Source of the DNA: Candidatus Izemoplasma sp.
Lineage (GTDB): Bacteria; Bacillota_I; Bacilli_A; Izemoplasmatales; Izemoplasmataceae
Direction of reading: 5' to 3'
Length of the DNA: 51,443 nucleotides
NCBI GenBank assembly: GCA_007117835.1
Contig: SKFU01000004.1
Location: forward strand, 1-51,443
Every line of letters starts with the position of its first letter. Within the stretch, counting starts at the first letter, position 1. Below the pieces are notes generated by a model. That model saw nothing but the letters and a program-made list of their open reading frames with translations, was not told the DNA's origin and made no database searches. Below, piece by piece: positions 8,742 to 16,878 of this stretch. Made by a program: the position numbers and the translations under genes.

Positions 8742-8764
8742 AAAAACACAAATTGTGTTTTTTT
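8741..8764. terminator. Bidirectional terminator between mnmE and the ttcA-like gene
   Basis: A symmetrical hairpin (AAAAAACAC paired with GTGTTTTTT around an AAATT loop) lies between two converging genes. It is flanked by A on one side and T on the other, so it can work on both strands. Confidence 0.7.
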
Positions 8765-8765
8765 A

Positions 8766-9569
8766 TTATTCATCAAAATGGTATCTAATCCCCGACTTCT
8801 TCCAAGAAATAATGTGATCAAGATGAACATTGGCCGCGGCCCGAAAAATAGATTTATCGATTTCTGGATTAATTGTTTTCAGTGTCTCTATTAGTGTTTT
8901 TATTTCTGCTCTTTTAGATTCAACTTCTTTTGCAGCAACAGCACAGCCACAATCAATGGCATCCACGTTGTTTTTTTCCATGATCTTAATAATGCTTTTT
9001 TCTTTAATAAAATACATTGGCCGTATCAATGTGATGCCTTCAAAGTTACGGCTTTTTATTTTGGGCAACATTGTTTTAAAACTTCCTGTATAAAACAAAT
9101 TAAGTAGTGTTGTTTCAATCACATCATCATAATGATGCCCAAGCGCAAGCTTATTGCATCCATATTTTTCTGCAACACTATACAAAAACCCACGACGCAT
9201 TCGTGCACACAAATAACACGGATCATCTTTCGCGATATTATTAATCACTTTAAATACATGATAAGGTTCAATATTCAAAGGAATCCCTAATCGTTCACTT
9301 GTCTTTTGAATTTTGTGAAGATTTTCTTTAGAATAGCCCGGATCCATCATCACAAACACCACTTCAAAGTCAACCATTGGATGTTTGGTCAACTCTTGAA
9401 ATAGCTTCGCCATTAGAAATGAGTCTTTTCCACCGCTTATTGCCACAGCAATTTTATCGTTATCATCAATCATTTTAAATGTTTTAAGGCCTTTAACAAA
9501 ACGGCTCCAAATGTCTTTGCGATACATTTTAATAATATCATGTTCTATGTTAAGATGGTCTAATTGCAT
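8766..9569 (-). CDS. TtcA-family tRNA thiolation ATPase (PP-loop)
   Basis: This 267-aa cytoplasmic enzyme adenylates a tRNA base to allow sulfur insertion. The PP-loop SGGKDS is at residues 45-50. Cysteines in CYLCARMRRG and in the later CGCAV motif match the positions that bind the iron-sulfur cluster in TtcA, the C32 2-thiocytidine enzyme. The start ATG has GGGGTGA upstream. The family assignment is firm. Whether the target is C32 or another position cannot be settled here, so I give no gene symbol. It converges on mnmE, another tRNA modification gene. Confidence 0.85.
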   Translation of the reverse strand: MQLDHLNIEHDIIKMYRKDIWSRFVKGLKTFKMIDDNDKIAVAISGGKDSFLMAKLFQELTKHPMVDFEVVFVMMDPGYSKENLHKIQKTSERLGIPLNIEPYHVFKVINNIAKDDPCYLCARMRRGFLYSVAEKYGCNKLALGHHYDDVIETTLLNLFYTGSFKTMLPKIKSRNFEGITLIRPMYFIKEKSIIKIMEKNNVDAIDCGCAVAAKEVESKRAEIKTLIETLKTINPEIDKSIFRAAANVHLDHIISWKKSGIRYHFDE

Positions 9570-9649
9570 TGTTATTCACCCCAATAGTTACACTATATCA
9601 GAAAATGATAGACTTTCAAATGAACTTATAATAATAAAAAATAATTATC

Positions 9650-9678
9650 TTGAATTAATGGTAATTACAATGTATAAT
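9650..9678 (+). promoter_or_regulatory. Sigma-A type promoter for the NfeD/SPFH operon
   Basis: TTGAAT at 9650-9655 and a perfect TATAAT at 9673-9678 are separated by 17 bp, and the next start codon follows 32 nt after the -10. It sits in the divergent gap after the ttcA-like gene and should drive the four genes at 9710-12105. Confidence 0.85.
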
Positions 9679-9709
9679 GTAGTTATAAATAAGAAAGAGA
9701 GGTGAATGT

Positions 9710-10099
9710 ATGACGTTTGAATGGACATCCAAAAAACCCAATGCTGGTATCGCGACTCTGTATGAGTCAAACATTACTTTAAACAAAACAGCAAGCAGTC
9801 ATTTTGACCATGCTTACAGCGTTTTGCTTGGGATTGATTATGACACAAAAAGGATTGCAATAAAGCCGTTAACCAAGCAAGAAACTGAACGTGGTGCAGT
9901 CCCTGAAGAAAAGCGTCATAAAATTACAGTACGCCAAAGTTATGCTCGTGTGTGCAACAAAAGTTTTATGAAAGCGGTCTCTGAACTGGCAAACATTGAT
10001 CTTATTGACAATAACGCCTATAAGTTTCCGACTTCATGGAGTGCTAAAGATCAAGCGTTAATCATTGATCTCAATCACATATTGGAGGTGTTGAGCTAA
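9710..10099 (+). CDS. Protein of unknown function, first gene of the NfeD/SPFH operon
   Basis: I do not recognise this 129-aa protein. It is soluble, with no signal or membrane segment, and has a mixed alpha/beta pattern. Landmarks are an N-terminal stretch rich in Asn/Thr/Ser (GIATLYESNITLNKTASSHF), a beta pair around VLLGIDYDTKRIAIKPLTK, a charged middle (EERHK-like EEKRHKITV) and an aromatic C-terminal part. A strong ribosome site (AGAGAGGTGAATG) precedes the ATG. Its stop overlaps the nfeD start by one base, so it is translationally coupled to a membrane-protease-associated operon and may regulate or join it. Confidence 0.8.
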   Translation: MTFEWTSKKPNAGIATLYESNITLNKTASSHFDHAYSVLLGIDYDTKRIAIKPLTKQETERGAVPEEKRHKITVRQSYARVCNKSFMKAVSELANIDLIDNNAYKFPTSWSAKDQALIIDLNHILEVLS

Positions 10100-10536
10100 T
10101 GGCACTGAGTGATTATTTTATTCTAATTTGGTTTGTCATCGTTATCATTTCAGCGATTATTGAGATTACAACAATGGATTTAACTAGTGTATGGTTTAGT
10201 ATCGGTGCTTTAATTGCGTTTATACTGTCAATATTCAGTGATAATATTCTCTTACAAGTCATGGTTTTCGTGGTCATTTCAGTTATCTTGTTGTTCAGTG
10301 TGCGTCCGATTGCAAAAAATTACTTCCGTACTAACCTCATTAACACAAATGCAGACCGGTTGGTTGGTAAAACAGCCATTTGTACAAAAGAAATCCGTGC
10401 TGGAGAACGTGGAGAAGTTAAAATTGATGGTAAGTTTTGGACCGCAGTTACATCGAATGATGAACACATCATGGTCGAGCAAAAAGTCGAGGTTTTAGCC
10501 ATTGAAGGGGTTAAATTGATTGTGGTGAAACGATGA
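10099..10536 (+). CDS. NfeD family membrane protein
   Basis: This 145-aa protein has a short NfeD layout: hydrophobic segments covering about residues 5-72 (starting DYFILIWFVIVIISAIIEI) and a C-terminal soluble OB-fold domain from about residue 80 (VGKTAICTKEIRAGERGEVKIDG region). NfeD proteins partner with SPFH/stomatin proteins, and one is encoded two genes downstream. The gene overlaps its upstream neighbour by one base and its downstream neighbour by four (ATGA). The short form lacks the serine-protease domain found in long NfeD proteins. Confidence 0.9.
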   Translation: MALSDYFILIWFVIVIISAIIEITTMDLTSVWFSIGALIAFILSIFSDNILLQVMVFVVISVILLFSVRPIAKNYFRTNLINTNADRLVGKTAICTKEIRAGERGEVKIDGKFWTAVTSNDEHIMVEQKVEVLAIEGVKLIVVKR

Positions 10537-11141
10537 GTGCTGGCTTTTTTAGACGCCTAGCAAGTTTCATGATTGATTTTTCTATCTTACTTATTATTGC
10601 AATCACTATTTTTCGTTTAATCGGCGGTCCTGTCATTAGAAACAGTATTGACGATTATCAAGAAGCACGGACTGCGTTTGATTTAGGTCGCGCAGAGTAT
10701 AATCGCAAGGTGAATCAAGTATATGATCGCTATGAAGCAGGGGTTTATAGCGAAACTGAGTATGAACAACGTTTAAATGAACTGCAAACTACCTTTGATC
10801 AAACATACTATGATGAAAGTCAAATTGTTTACCGTTATTGGATTATTAGTTTTATTTTTAACGCCCTAATATTAACCACCAGTAATTATCTTTATCAAGG
10901 TGTTACTAAAGGTTACACTTTAGGTCGAAAGACGTTAAAACTGAGATTTAGCGGTCCTGTAAACTGGTGGACATTGTTTATTCGAGAAGTATTATGGAAG
11001 TCGTTTTTCTGGGTTTTCACCTTTTCTTTCGGTGTCGTCATTGATTTTATGCTTATGGCGTTTACCCGTAACCATAAAACCTTGCGTGATTATACTTCTG
11101 GTATACGTGTGATTTTAGAAGACGTTGTTTACCCGTTTTAA
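10533..11141 (+). CDS. RDD family membrane protein with a charged inserted loop
   Basis: This 202-aa membrane protein starts SAGFFRRLASFMIDFSILL, the usual RDD entry into the first membrane span. A charged, Tyr/Glu/Arg-rich segment of about 70 residues (roughly 38-108) then separates it from the later spans. The GRKTLKLRF-like motif and the closing RDYTSGIRV region are typical of the family. RDD proteins are poorly characterised transporters or antiporters. It is coupled by ATGA overlap to nfeD and followed by the SPFH gene after 34 nt. The long insert is unusual for a short RDD protein. Confidence 0.85.
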   Translation: MSAGFFRRLASFMIDFSILLIIAITIFRLIGGPVIRNSIDDYQEARTAFDLGRAEYNRKVNQVYDRYEAGVYSETEYEQRLNELQTTFDQTYYDESQIVYRYWIISFIFNALILTTSNYLYQGVTKGYTLGRKTLKLRFSGPVNWWTLFIREVLWKSFFWVFTFSFGVVIDFMLMAFTRNHKTLRDYTSGIRVILEDVVYPF

Positions 11142-11175
11142 TGAAAAACTATAAAAAATAAATTGGAGGCATTAT

Positions 11176-12105
11176 ATGATTAATTTTGGAACTGTATTAG
11201 CCATTGTTATTGTGATTGTTGTTGTTGGTTACATTGCAACACGTTTTACTATTGTTACACAAGCCAATCGTTTTATCGTTGAGCGTTTGGGTGGGTATTA
11301 TGCTACTTGGGATGTTGGTATTCACTTCTTAGTGCCATTTATCGATCGCATTAAGCAACGCGTATCGATTAAAGAACATGTTGTTGATTTTGACCCACAA
11401 CCCGTCATTACTAAGGATAATGTTACGATGCAAATTGATACGGTGGTATTTTATCAAATCACTGATCCTAAGTTGTTCACCTATGGTGTCAACTTCCCGA
11501 TTAAAGCGATTGATAACTTAACATCAACTACACTCCGTAATATTATTGGTGATTTAGAACTTGATGAATCACTCACATCACGTGATCATATCAATGAAAA
11601 AATGCGTGGTATTTTAGATGAAGCCACCGATCCATGGGGCATTAAAATTAATCGTGTGGAAGTTAAAAACATTATTCCACCTAAAGATATTCGTGAAGCC
11701 ATGGAAAAACAAATGCGTGCCGAACGTGAAAAACGTCAAGCCATTTTGATTGCTGAGGGGAACAAACGTTCTGCAATCTTAAACGCTGAGGGTGAAAAAG
11801 AATCTCGAATTTTACGCGCAGATGGTGAAAGACAAACACGTATTTTAGAAGCGACAGGTAAAGCAGAAGCAATTATTAAAGTGCAAACTGCAACCGCTAA
11901 AGGTATTGAGTTGATTAAAAGCGCCAAAGCAGATGAAGCGTTCTTACGTTTAGAAGCGTTTAAAGCAATGGCTCAAATAGCTGATGGCCAAGCGACTAAA
12001 TTAATTATTCCTTCAGATATGCAAGGTATGGTCGGTATGGCATCAACGCTGGCTGAAGCATTCAACCTTGAGTCTGGTGATAAGAAAATCCCGCTTAAAA
12101 AATAA
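11176..12105 (+). CDS. SPFH/Band 7 (stomatin-like) membrane protein
   Basis: This 309-aa protein has one N-terminal membrane segment (about residues 4-22), the SPFH domain (about 25-185, containing RFIVERLGGYYATW and KEHVVDFDPQPVITKDNV) and then a long Ala/Glu/Arg coiled coil (roughly 185-265). Such proteins build large ring or cage assemblies at the membrane that organise proteases and microdomains. Pairing with an NfeD protein in the same operon is a known association. A TTGGAGGC ribosome site precedes the ATG. A strong terminator closes the operon. Confidence 0.93.
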   Translation: MINFGTVLAIVIVIVVVGYIATRFTIVTQANRFIVERLGGYYATWDVGIHFLVPFIDRIKQRVSIKEHVVDFDPQPVITKDNVTMQIDTVVFYQITDPKLFTYGVNFPIKAIDNLTSTTLRNIIGDLELDESLTSRDHINEKMRGILDEATDPWGIKINRVEVKNIIPPKDIREAMEKQMRAEREKRQAILIAEGNKRSAILNAEGEKESRILRADGERQTRILEATGKAEAIIKVQTATAKGIELIKSAKADEAFLRLEAFKAMAQIADGQATKLIIPSDMQGMVGMASTLAEAFNLESGDKKIPLKK

Positions 12106-12113
12106 TATCAAAC

Positions 12114-12147
12114 AAAAATGGTGAGCCAAATCGCTCACCATTTTTTT
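12114..12147. terminator. Strong terminator after the SPFH gene
   Basis: A perfect 13-bp stem (arms 12114-12126 and 12133-12145, GGTGAGC paired with GCTCACC) with a 6-nt loop is followed by T on the plus strand. It is A/T flanked on both sides and can also stop asnS transcripts arriving from the right. Confidence 0.92.
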
Positions 12148-12153
12148 ATTGGG

Positions 12154-13539
12154 TTAAAAATCACAATGCCTTGGTGTTCTTGGAAATGGTATAACATCAC
12201 GTATATTCTCGATGCCGGTAATATACATTAACATACGCTCAAATCCTAAACCAAACCCTGCATGCGGGGTAGAGCCATACCGTCTTAAATCAAGATACCA
12301 ATCCAACTCTTTTGGGTTAATGCCCATAGATTCCATGCGCTCAATCAAAAATTCGAGTCGTTCTTCTCTTTGGCTTCCACCAATCAGTTCACCCGCACCA
12401 GGGACGAGTAAATCCATGGCCGCAACCGTTTCTTGATCGTCGTTCAGACGCATATAAAAGGCTTTGATATGCTTGGGCCAATCCGTAACAAACACTGGGC
12501 CTAGAAAATGATTGACAAGATATTTTTCATGTTCTGTGGCTAAATCTGCATCATAATTTGGTTCAAACGTAAATGTTTCTTTTGCTTGTTTTAAAACATC
12601 AATGGCTTCTTTGTGTGTAATTCTAACAAACGTCTTATCACACACGGATTGTAGCTGTTGGATTAAACCTTTTTTAACAAAACGATCGAAAAACGCCATT
12701 TCTTGTGGTGCATGTTGCATCACGTATTTTATGATATACCGAACCATTTCTTCAGCTAAGTTCATGTCGTCTTCTAAATCTGCAAATGCAATTTCGGGTT
12801 CAATCATCCAAAACTCACTGGCATGGGTTGTTGTATTTGATTTTTCAGCACGAAAAGTTGGTCCAAACGTATACACTTGTTTAAACGCTTGTGCAAAAGC
12901 TTCTGCTTGTAATTGCCCTGAAACTGTCAAGTTTGTGGCTTTTCCAAAGAAATCTTCGGAATAATCAACACAATTATCTTTTGTTTTAGGCACTTGATTT
13001 AGGTTTAGGGTGGTTACTTTAAACATTTCTCCCGCGCCTTCTGCATCACTCCCTGTGATGATTGGACTTGCGACATAAACAAAGTGGCGTTCTTGGAAAA
13101 ACGTATGAATGGCGTGGGTGAGTAAACTACGGACTCTAAACACCGCAGAAAACAGGTTTGTTCTCATTCTTAAATGGGCGTTCTCTCTTAAAAATTCACG
13201 CGAATGTCTTTTGGGTTGAATCGGATAATCTTCTAAAGAATCACCCACGAGCACAATCTGTTTTGCGTGAATTTCAAAGGGTTGTTTTAAATGTGGTGTT
13301 AACACCACATTGCCTTCAACCTCAATACTCGATCCAATACGCATTTTTTGAATTTGTTTAAACATCGGCAATTGTTCTTCGTAAACAATTTGAAGTGTTT
13401 CAAAAAAAGTCCCATCGTTTAAATCGATGAATCCAAATGCTTTTTGGGCACGATGATTACGAATCCACCCTTGCAACGTCACTGTTTTTTGATCTTTGTC
13501 TTCGAATGTTTCATACAACGTTCTTACTGTTAATTTCAT
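12154..13539 (-). CDS. asnS: Asparaginyl-tRNA synthetase
   Basis: This 461-aa class IIb enzyme charges tRNA-Asn. It has the N-terminal OB-fold anticodon domain ([20 protein letters not shown]), class II motif 2 with [15 protein letters not shown], and motif 3 in [15 protein letters not shown] near the C-terminus. The overall layout fits AsnRS rather than the larger bacterial AspRS. The T-box leader with an AAC specifier codon upstream supports the amino acid identity independently. Its presence suggests direct charging of tRNA-Asn rather than only transamidation. Confidence 0.97.
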   Translation of the reverse strand: MKLTVRTLYETFEDKDQKTVTLQGWIRNHRAQKAFGFIDLNDGTFFETLQIVYEEQLPMFKQIQKMRIGSSIEVEGNVVLTPHLKQPFEIHAKQIVLVGDSLEDYPIQPKRHSREFLRENAHLRMRTNLFSAVFRVRSLLTHAIHTFFQERHFVYVASPIITGSDAEGAGEMFKVTTLNLNQVPKTKDNCVDYSEDFFGKATNLTVSGQLQAEAFAQAFKQVYTFGPTFRAEKSNTTTHASEFWMIEPEIAFADLEDDMNLAEEMVRYIIKYVMQHAPQEMAFFDRFVKKGLIQQLQSVCDKTFVRITHKEAIDVLKQAKETFTFEPNYDADLATEHEKYLVNHFLGPVFVTDWPKHIKAFYMRLNDDQETVAAMDLLVPGAGELIGGSQREERLEFLIERMESMGINPKELDWYLDLRRYGSTPHAGFGLGFERMLMYITGIENIRDVIPFPRTPRHCDF

Positions 13540-13560
13540 GGTTTTCTCTCCCTTTATAAA

Positions 13561-13783
13561 AAAATCGTCCTAAAAAAATATAAGGACGAATCAATATCCG
13601 TGGTACCACCTTAGTTCTAGTTACCTAGCACTCATAACCCTTTAACGCAGAGATACGGATGGGTCTACTTAATTTCTTCCATCACTCCTGGTGTTTTTCA
13701 TTGTAAAGCGGATTATCTAGCTTACACCGTCCTAGACTCGCTCAAAATCGCAGTTACAACTACTTTTCCATTCATCGTTTTAT
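13561..13783 (-). promoter_or_regulatory. T-box leader (tRNA-Asn) controlling asnS
   Basis: Reading the minus strand, the leader holds stem I with the typical AGCGAG...GGTG distal motifs, and a specifier codon AAC at 13693-13695 followed by A and the closing CC. The T-box core GGTGGTACCACGG is at 13598-13610. The terminator hairpin (GTCCT paired with AGGAC, arms inside 13566-13588) has T-rich sequence after it. Uncharged tRNA-Asn should favour the antiterminator and turn on asnS. The AAC specifier agrees with the enzyme encoded downstream. This fills most of the gap 13540-13898. Confidence 0.93.
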
Positions 13784-13789
13784 ACACCT

Positions 13790-13817
13790 ATTATAAGATA
13801 ATCATTTGCTTTGTCAA
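13790..13817 (-). promoter_or_regulatory. Promoter of the asnS T-box leader
   Basis: On the minus strand TTGACA (13812-13817) and TATAAT (13790-13795) are both perfect consensus hexamers with a 16-bp spacer. Transcription would start just before stem I of the T-box. Confidence 0.9.
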
Positions 13818-13838
13818 TACAATGTCGTGGATAATCGA

Positions 13839-13867
13839 TTGACAATCTTTAAGCGATAATCTAAGAT
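13839..13867 (+). promoter_or_regulatory. Promoter of the second RDD gene
   Basis: TTGACA at 13839-13844 and TAAGAT at 13862-13867 are 17 bp apart. It diverges from the asnS promoter, with only 21 bp between the two -35 hexamers, so a regulator bound here could affect both. Confidence 0.75.
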
Positions 13868-13898
13868 AGGGGTATCTCTTAATGAAATGGGTGAAACA

Positions 13899-14534
13899 AT
13901 GGAACAAAAAAGTATAAAAGGTGAACGATTTGGCGCGGCACTTATCGATTACATGATTTTTTCATTTATCGGTTCTATCCCTGCAGTGGCCTTTATTCCA
14001 TTGGTTGGATTTGAGGCATTTTTAGGCTGGTTTCTCAACAGTAGTTTTGATGATGTTCCAGAGAACTTCGTTCTATACAGTATTCTTACAGCCATAACAA
14101 CTCTGATTATAGGTTTAATTCTCTATGTCTTGATTCCTACTAATAAGAATGGACAAACACTGGGCAAAATGATGTTAAAAATTAAAGCGGTGACCCTTGA
14201 CAATCAAAACCCTTCAATCGCAATTCACGCTTTAAGAGCCATCATGTTGTGGAGTGCTTATTTAAACATTCCGTTATTGTTGTTGTTGCCGGTAAACTAC
14301 TTTGCATCATCTTTGCTGATGAGTGGTGTTGGTTTTATGACTGGTGCTTTGACCCTCGTCTCAGCGATTATGATTTTAGCAAACCAAGATGGTCGTGGTC
14401 TCCATGATAACTTGGCAAAAACACGTGTTGTAAGCACGGTAATACCAGTATTTGATGATGTGCTCGATCAAAAATATGATTCTAAAGAGGATTTCCTTGC
14501 AGATTTTGATGATGACGATCCTTGGAATAAGTAA
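13899..14534 (+). CDS. RDD family membrane protein
   Basis: This 211-aa protein opens with SIKGERFGAALIDYMIF, the RDD entry motif, and has about four or five membrane segments. GQTLGKMMLKIKAV in the middle is a hallmark of the family, as is the late NQDGRGLHDNLAKTRVV. The C-terminal ~25 residues are strongly acidic (DFDDDDPWNK at the end). I prefer the ATG at 13899, preceded by GGGTGA, over the one at 13887, which has no close ribosome site. It is monocistronic, with its own promoter and terminator. The transported substrate, if any, is unknown. Confidence 0.88.
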   Translation: MEQKSIKGERFGAALIDYMIFSFIGSIPAVAFIPLVGFEAFLGWFLNSSFDDVPENFVLYSILTAITTLIIGLILYVLIPTNKNGQTLGKMMLKIKAVTLDNQNPSIAIHALRAIMLWSAYLNIPLLLLLPVNYFASSLLMSGVGFMTGALTLVSAIMILANQDGRGLHDNLAKTRVVSTVIPVFDDVLDQKYDSKEDFLADFDDDDPWNK

Positions 14535-14555
14535 TTTAAACCCTAAAAAATAATG

Positions 14556-14587
14556 AGGCCAATGATTGTAGTCATTGGCCTTTTTTT
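14556..14587. terminator. Terminator between the RDD gene and prs
   Basis: A perfect 10-bp stem (AGGCCAATGA paired with TCATTGGCCT, loop TTGTAG) is followed by seven T on the plus strand. It sits between converging genes and touches the prs stop codon. Confidence 0.9.
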
Positions 14588-15548
14588 AATGTTTCGGTTC
14601 GAATAATTTACTTAACGGTTTGTCTTGAACAATATTAAGTATCCCTTTGCCCAATAACTTAGCGACGCTAAGTTGCTTAATTTTCGGAGACTGTTTTTCT
14701 TCTGTTAATTCAATCGTGTTTGTACATATGAGTTCCTCAATTGGACTATCATTGATACGTTGAATCGCTGGACCTGATAAAACCGGGTGGGTACATGCAG
14801 CAAATACCGCTTTAGCCCCCGCAGCCATCAGTGCTGATGCTGCGGTGGTTACAGTCCCGGCAGTATCGATTAAATCGTCTATGATAATCGCAACTTTTCC
14901 TTGAACATCACCAACAATACCCATAATTTCAACTTCATTCTCTTTTGGTCGCCTTTTATCAATAATGGCGATGGGTGCATGCATTGCATTACCCATTTCT
15001 CTTGCTCTAACAGCGCCACCATGATCAGGCGATACGATAACAATTTCTTGTCCGTTCAATTTTTCAGTAAAATATTCAACTAAAATAGGCATGGCCTTAA
15101 AATTATCGATTGGTATATCAAAAAATCCTTGTATCTGCGCTGCGTGTAAATCCATTGATACCACGCGAGTTGCACCCGCAGTTTCAATTAAGTTTGCTAC
15201 CAACTTAGCGCTGATTGGTTGTCTTGAAGCAGCTTTTCTATCTTGCCTAGAATAACCATAGTAAGGCATAATAACATTAATATTTTTCGCCGATGCTCGC
15301 TTTAAAGCATCAATCATTATTAACAGTTCCATCAAGTGCTCATTGACTGGTGCTTGCGTTGGTTGAATCACAAAAACATGATGTCCTCGAACCGTTTCTT
15401 CAATATTTAGTTTAATTTCACCATCAGCAAAACGACCGACTTCACACTGGCTGAGTGATATTTCAGTGTATGCTGAAATTTCTTCTGCTAGCTTTTTGTT
15501 TGCGTTAAGTGCAAATAACTTAATTTTATGCCCGTTAAACGTTGCCAT
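14586..15548 (-). CDS. prs: Ribose-phosphate pyrophosphokinase
   Basis: This 320-aa enzyme makes PRPP from ribose 5-phosphate and ATP for nucleotide, NAD and amino-acid synthesis. The divalent-cation/regulatory region [16 protein letters not shown], the catalytic flexible loop region [11 protein letters not shown] and the PRPP-binding loop [16 protein letters not shown] are all intact. AGGAGGCT precedes the ATG. It follows spoVG as in Bacillus, but without glmU between them. On the minus strand a TATAAT at 15581-15586 is a likely -10, with a poor -35, downstream of the spoVG terminator. Confidence 0.98.
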   Translation of the reverse strand: MATFNGHKIKLFALNANKKLAEEISAYTEISLSQCEVGRFADGEIKLNIEETVRGHHVFVIQPTQAPVNEHLMELLIMIDALKRASAKNINVIMPYYGYSRQDRKAASRQPISAKLVANLIETAGATRVVSMDLHAAQIQGFFDIPIDNFKAMPILVEYFTEKLNGQEIVIVSPDHGGAVRAREMGNAMHAPIAIIDKRRPKENEVEIMGIVGDVQGKVAIIIDDLIDTAGTVTTAASALMAAGAKAVFAACTHPVLSGPAIQRINDSPIEELICTNTIELTEEKQSPKIKQLSVAKLLGKGILNIVQDKPLSKLFEPKH

Positions 15549-15601
15549 GATAGCCTCCTATTTTCGTAGTGTTCAATTTCATTATACGTGAAATGTGCGC
15601 A

Positions 15602-15633
15602 AAATAAAATGCAACTTTAATAAAAAAGTTGCA
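15602..15633 (-). terminator. Terminator after spoVG
   Basis: The arms TGCAACTTT (15610-15618) and AAAGTTGCA (15625-15633) pair perfectly, and on the minus strand they are followed by a T-rich stretch. It separates spoVG from prs transcription. Confidence 0.75.
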
Positions 15634-15641
15634 CTTATGTT

Positions 15642-15905
15642 CTATGCTTCATCTTCGAGATTATTATATGCTTCAATCACTACGGTTTCAATGTGATTTC
15701 TGGTTTCTTGATTAATAGGATGCGCAACATCTTTAAATTCACCATTCGGCATTTTACGACTCGGCATCGCTACAAATAAACCATCTTTCCCATCGATAAC
15801 ACGTAACTCATGAACAACGAAACAGTCATCAATAGTGATAGCCGCAATCGCTTTTAGACGGTTTTCTCCATTGAATTTTTTAACTCTGACGTCCGTAATA
15901 TTCAT
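15642..15905 (-). CDS. spoVG: SpoVG family RNA/DNA-binding regulator
   Basis: This 87-aa protein has the complete SpoVG pattern: [11 protein letters not shown] at the start, then [22 protein letters not shown] and the invariant FVAMPSRK motif, ending in a helix. SpoVG proteins bind nucleic acid and act as global regulators in many Firmicutes, sporulating or not, so the gene alone does not imply sporulation. I chose the ATG at 15903-15905 with GGGGTGG upstream; an in-frame ATG five codons earlier lacks a ribosome site. It has its own near-consensus promoter. Confidence 0.95.
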   Translation of the reverse strand: MNITDVRVKKFNGENRLKAIAAITIDDCFVVHELRVIDGKDGLFVAMPSRKMPNGEFKDVAHPINQETRNHIETVVIEAYNNLEDEA

Positions 15906-15949
15906 CGTTCCACCCCGCATTTTGTTGTCACAACCTTGTTATGCATTGA

Positions 15950-15978
15950 ATTATACCATAAGAAATATTGATTTTCAA
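15950..15978 (-). promoter_or_regulatory. Promoter of spoVG
   Basis: On the minus strand TTGAAA (15973-15978) and TATAAT (15950-15955) are spaced by exactly 17 bp, 44 nt before the chosen spoVG ATG. This indicates that spoVG is transcribed separately from ispE. Confidence 0.88.
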
Positions 15979-16003
15979 TTTATTTTTGTGTTACTTGGCT
16001 TGA

Positions 16004-16846
16004 TTAGTGAATTTTAGTCAATGTGACTTGATGATCACTTGGAAGAGCATTCATCATTTCTTGTAAGTGTTTTACGTTTGAGCCGAAGACCACAAAGGTC
16101 GGTCCAGAGCCTGACATAATTACCCCGGTTGGTTGATAAGATAAAATGCTCCGTTTTGTTTCTTCTACCAATGGATAGCGTTTGAAGGTAAAAGGTTCTA
16201 ACGCATTATAAAGTGCATTAATCATAAGTGGGATGTTGCGATTGTAAATGGCGTTTGTCATTGTGGTAATCTTTTTAGATTCAATCGCGGCCATATCGAC
16301 ACTCTCAAACACTGATTTAGTACTGACATATATTGGGGGCGTGACTAAAAGTATGGTTTGCTTAAGTTTGTGCTTCAAAAAGAAAAGTTGTTCACCTTTC
16401 CCCCGCGCAATACACAATTGGTTATAAACACAATACGGCACGTCTGAACCAAGTACTTCACCAATCTCTGCCAATTCTGTATTGGGAATTTTTAACTTAA
16501 ACAAGCGATTCATACCTCTTAACGTTGCGGCAGCATCTGCACTTCCACCAGCAAGACCCGCAGCAATAGGAATTTTTTTTTCCACATAAACATCAATTCC
16601 CATAGTGATATTATACCGTTCCATCATCAGTTTTGCGGCGCGATAAATTAAGTTATCTTCTAACTGTTCTGTCATTTTAACATCCGCGTGAATCTGAATT
16701 TTATCATCTTTTCTTTTACTGATTTTCAGTACATCGTAAATACCTATAGGTGCCATTACAGATTCTAAATTATGGTATCGATCTTCTCTTTTTCCTAAAA
16801 CATCCAAAAACAGATTAACTTTGGCATACGCAATCTCTTTTACCAT
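16004..16846 (-). CDS. ispE: 4-diphosphocytidyl-2-C-methyl-D-erythritol kinase
   Basis: This 280-aa GHMP kinase phosphorylates CDP-methylerythritol in the MEP (non-mevalonate) isoprenoid pathway. The opening AYAKVNLFLDVLGKR is the IspE signature, and the ATP-binding GHMP motif is PIAAGLAGGSADAAA. A second glycine-rich loop, MSGSGPTFVVFG, lies near the C-terminus. I chose the ATG at 16844-16846 because AAGGA lies 8 nt upstream; the longer frame would bury that site. It follows rsmA after 32 nt, the order seen in Bacillus. Confidence 0.96.
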   Translation of the reverse strand: MVKEIAYAKVNLFLDVLGKREDRYHNLESVMAPIGIYDVLKISKRKDDKIQIHADVKMTEQLEDNLIYRAAKLMMERYNITMGIDVYVEKKIPIAAGLAGGSADAAATLRGMNRLFKLKIPNTELAEIGEVLGSDVPYCVYNQLCIARGKGEQLFFLKHKLKQTILLVTPPIYVSTKSVFESVDMAAIESKKITTMTNAIYNRNIPLMINALYNALEPFTFKRYPLVEETKRSILSYQPTGVIMSGSGPTFVVFGSNVKHLQEMMNALPSDHQVTLTKIH

Positions 16847-16878
16847 TTCATCATTCCTTAATTGTGACAAATTTCTCT

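Noticed and set aside
15642-15905. spoVG as evidence for sporulation
   Set aside because: SpoVG occurs in many non-sporulating Firmicutes and no sporulation gene accompanies it here.
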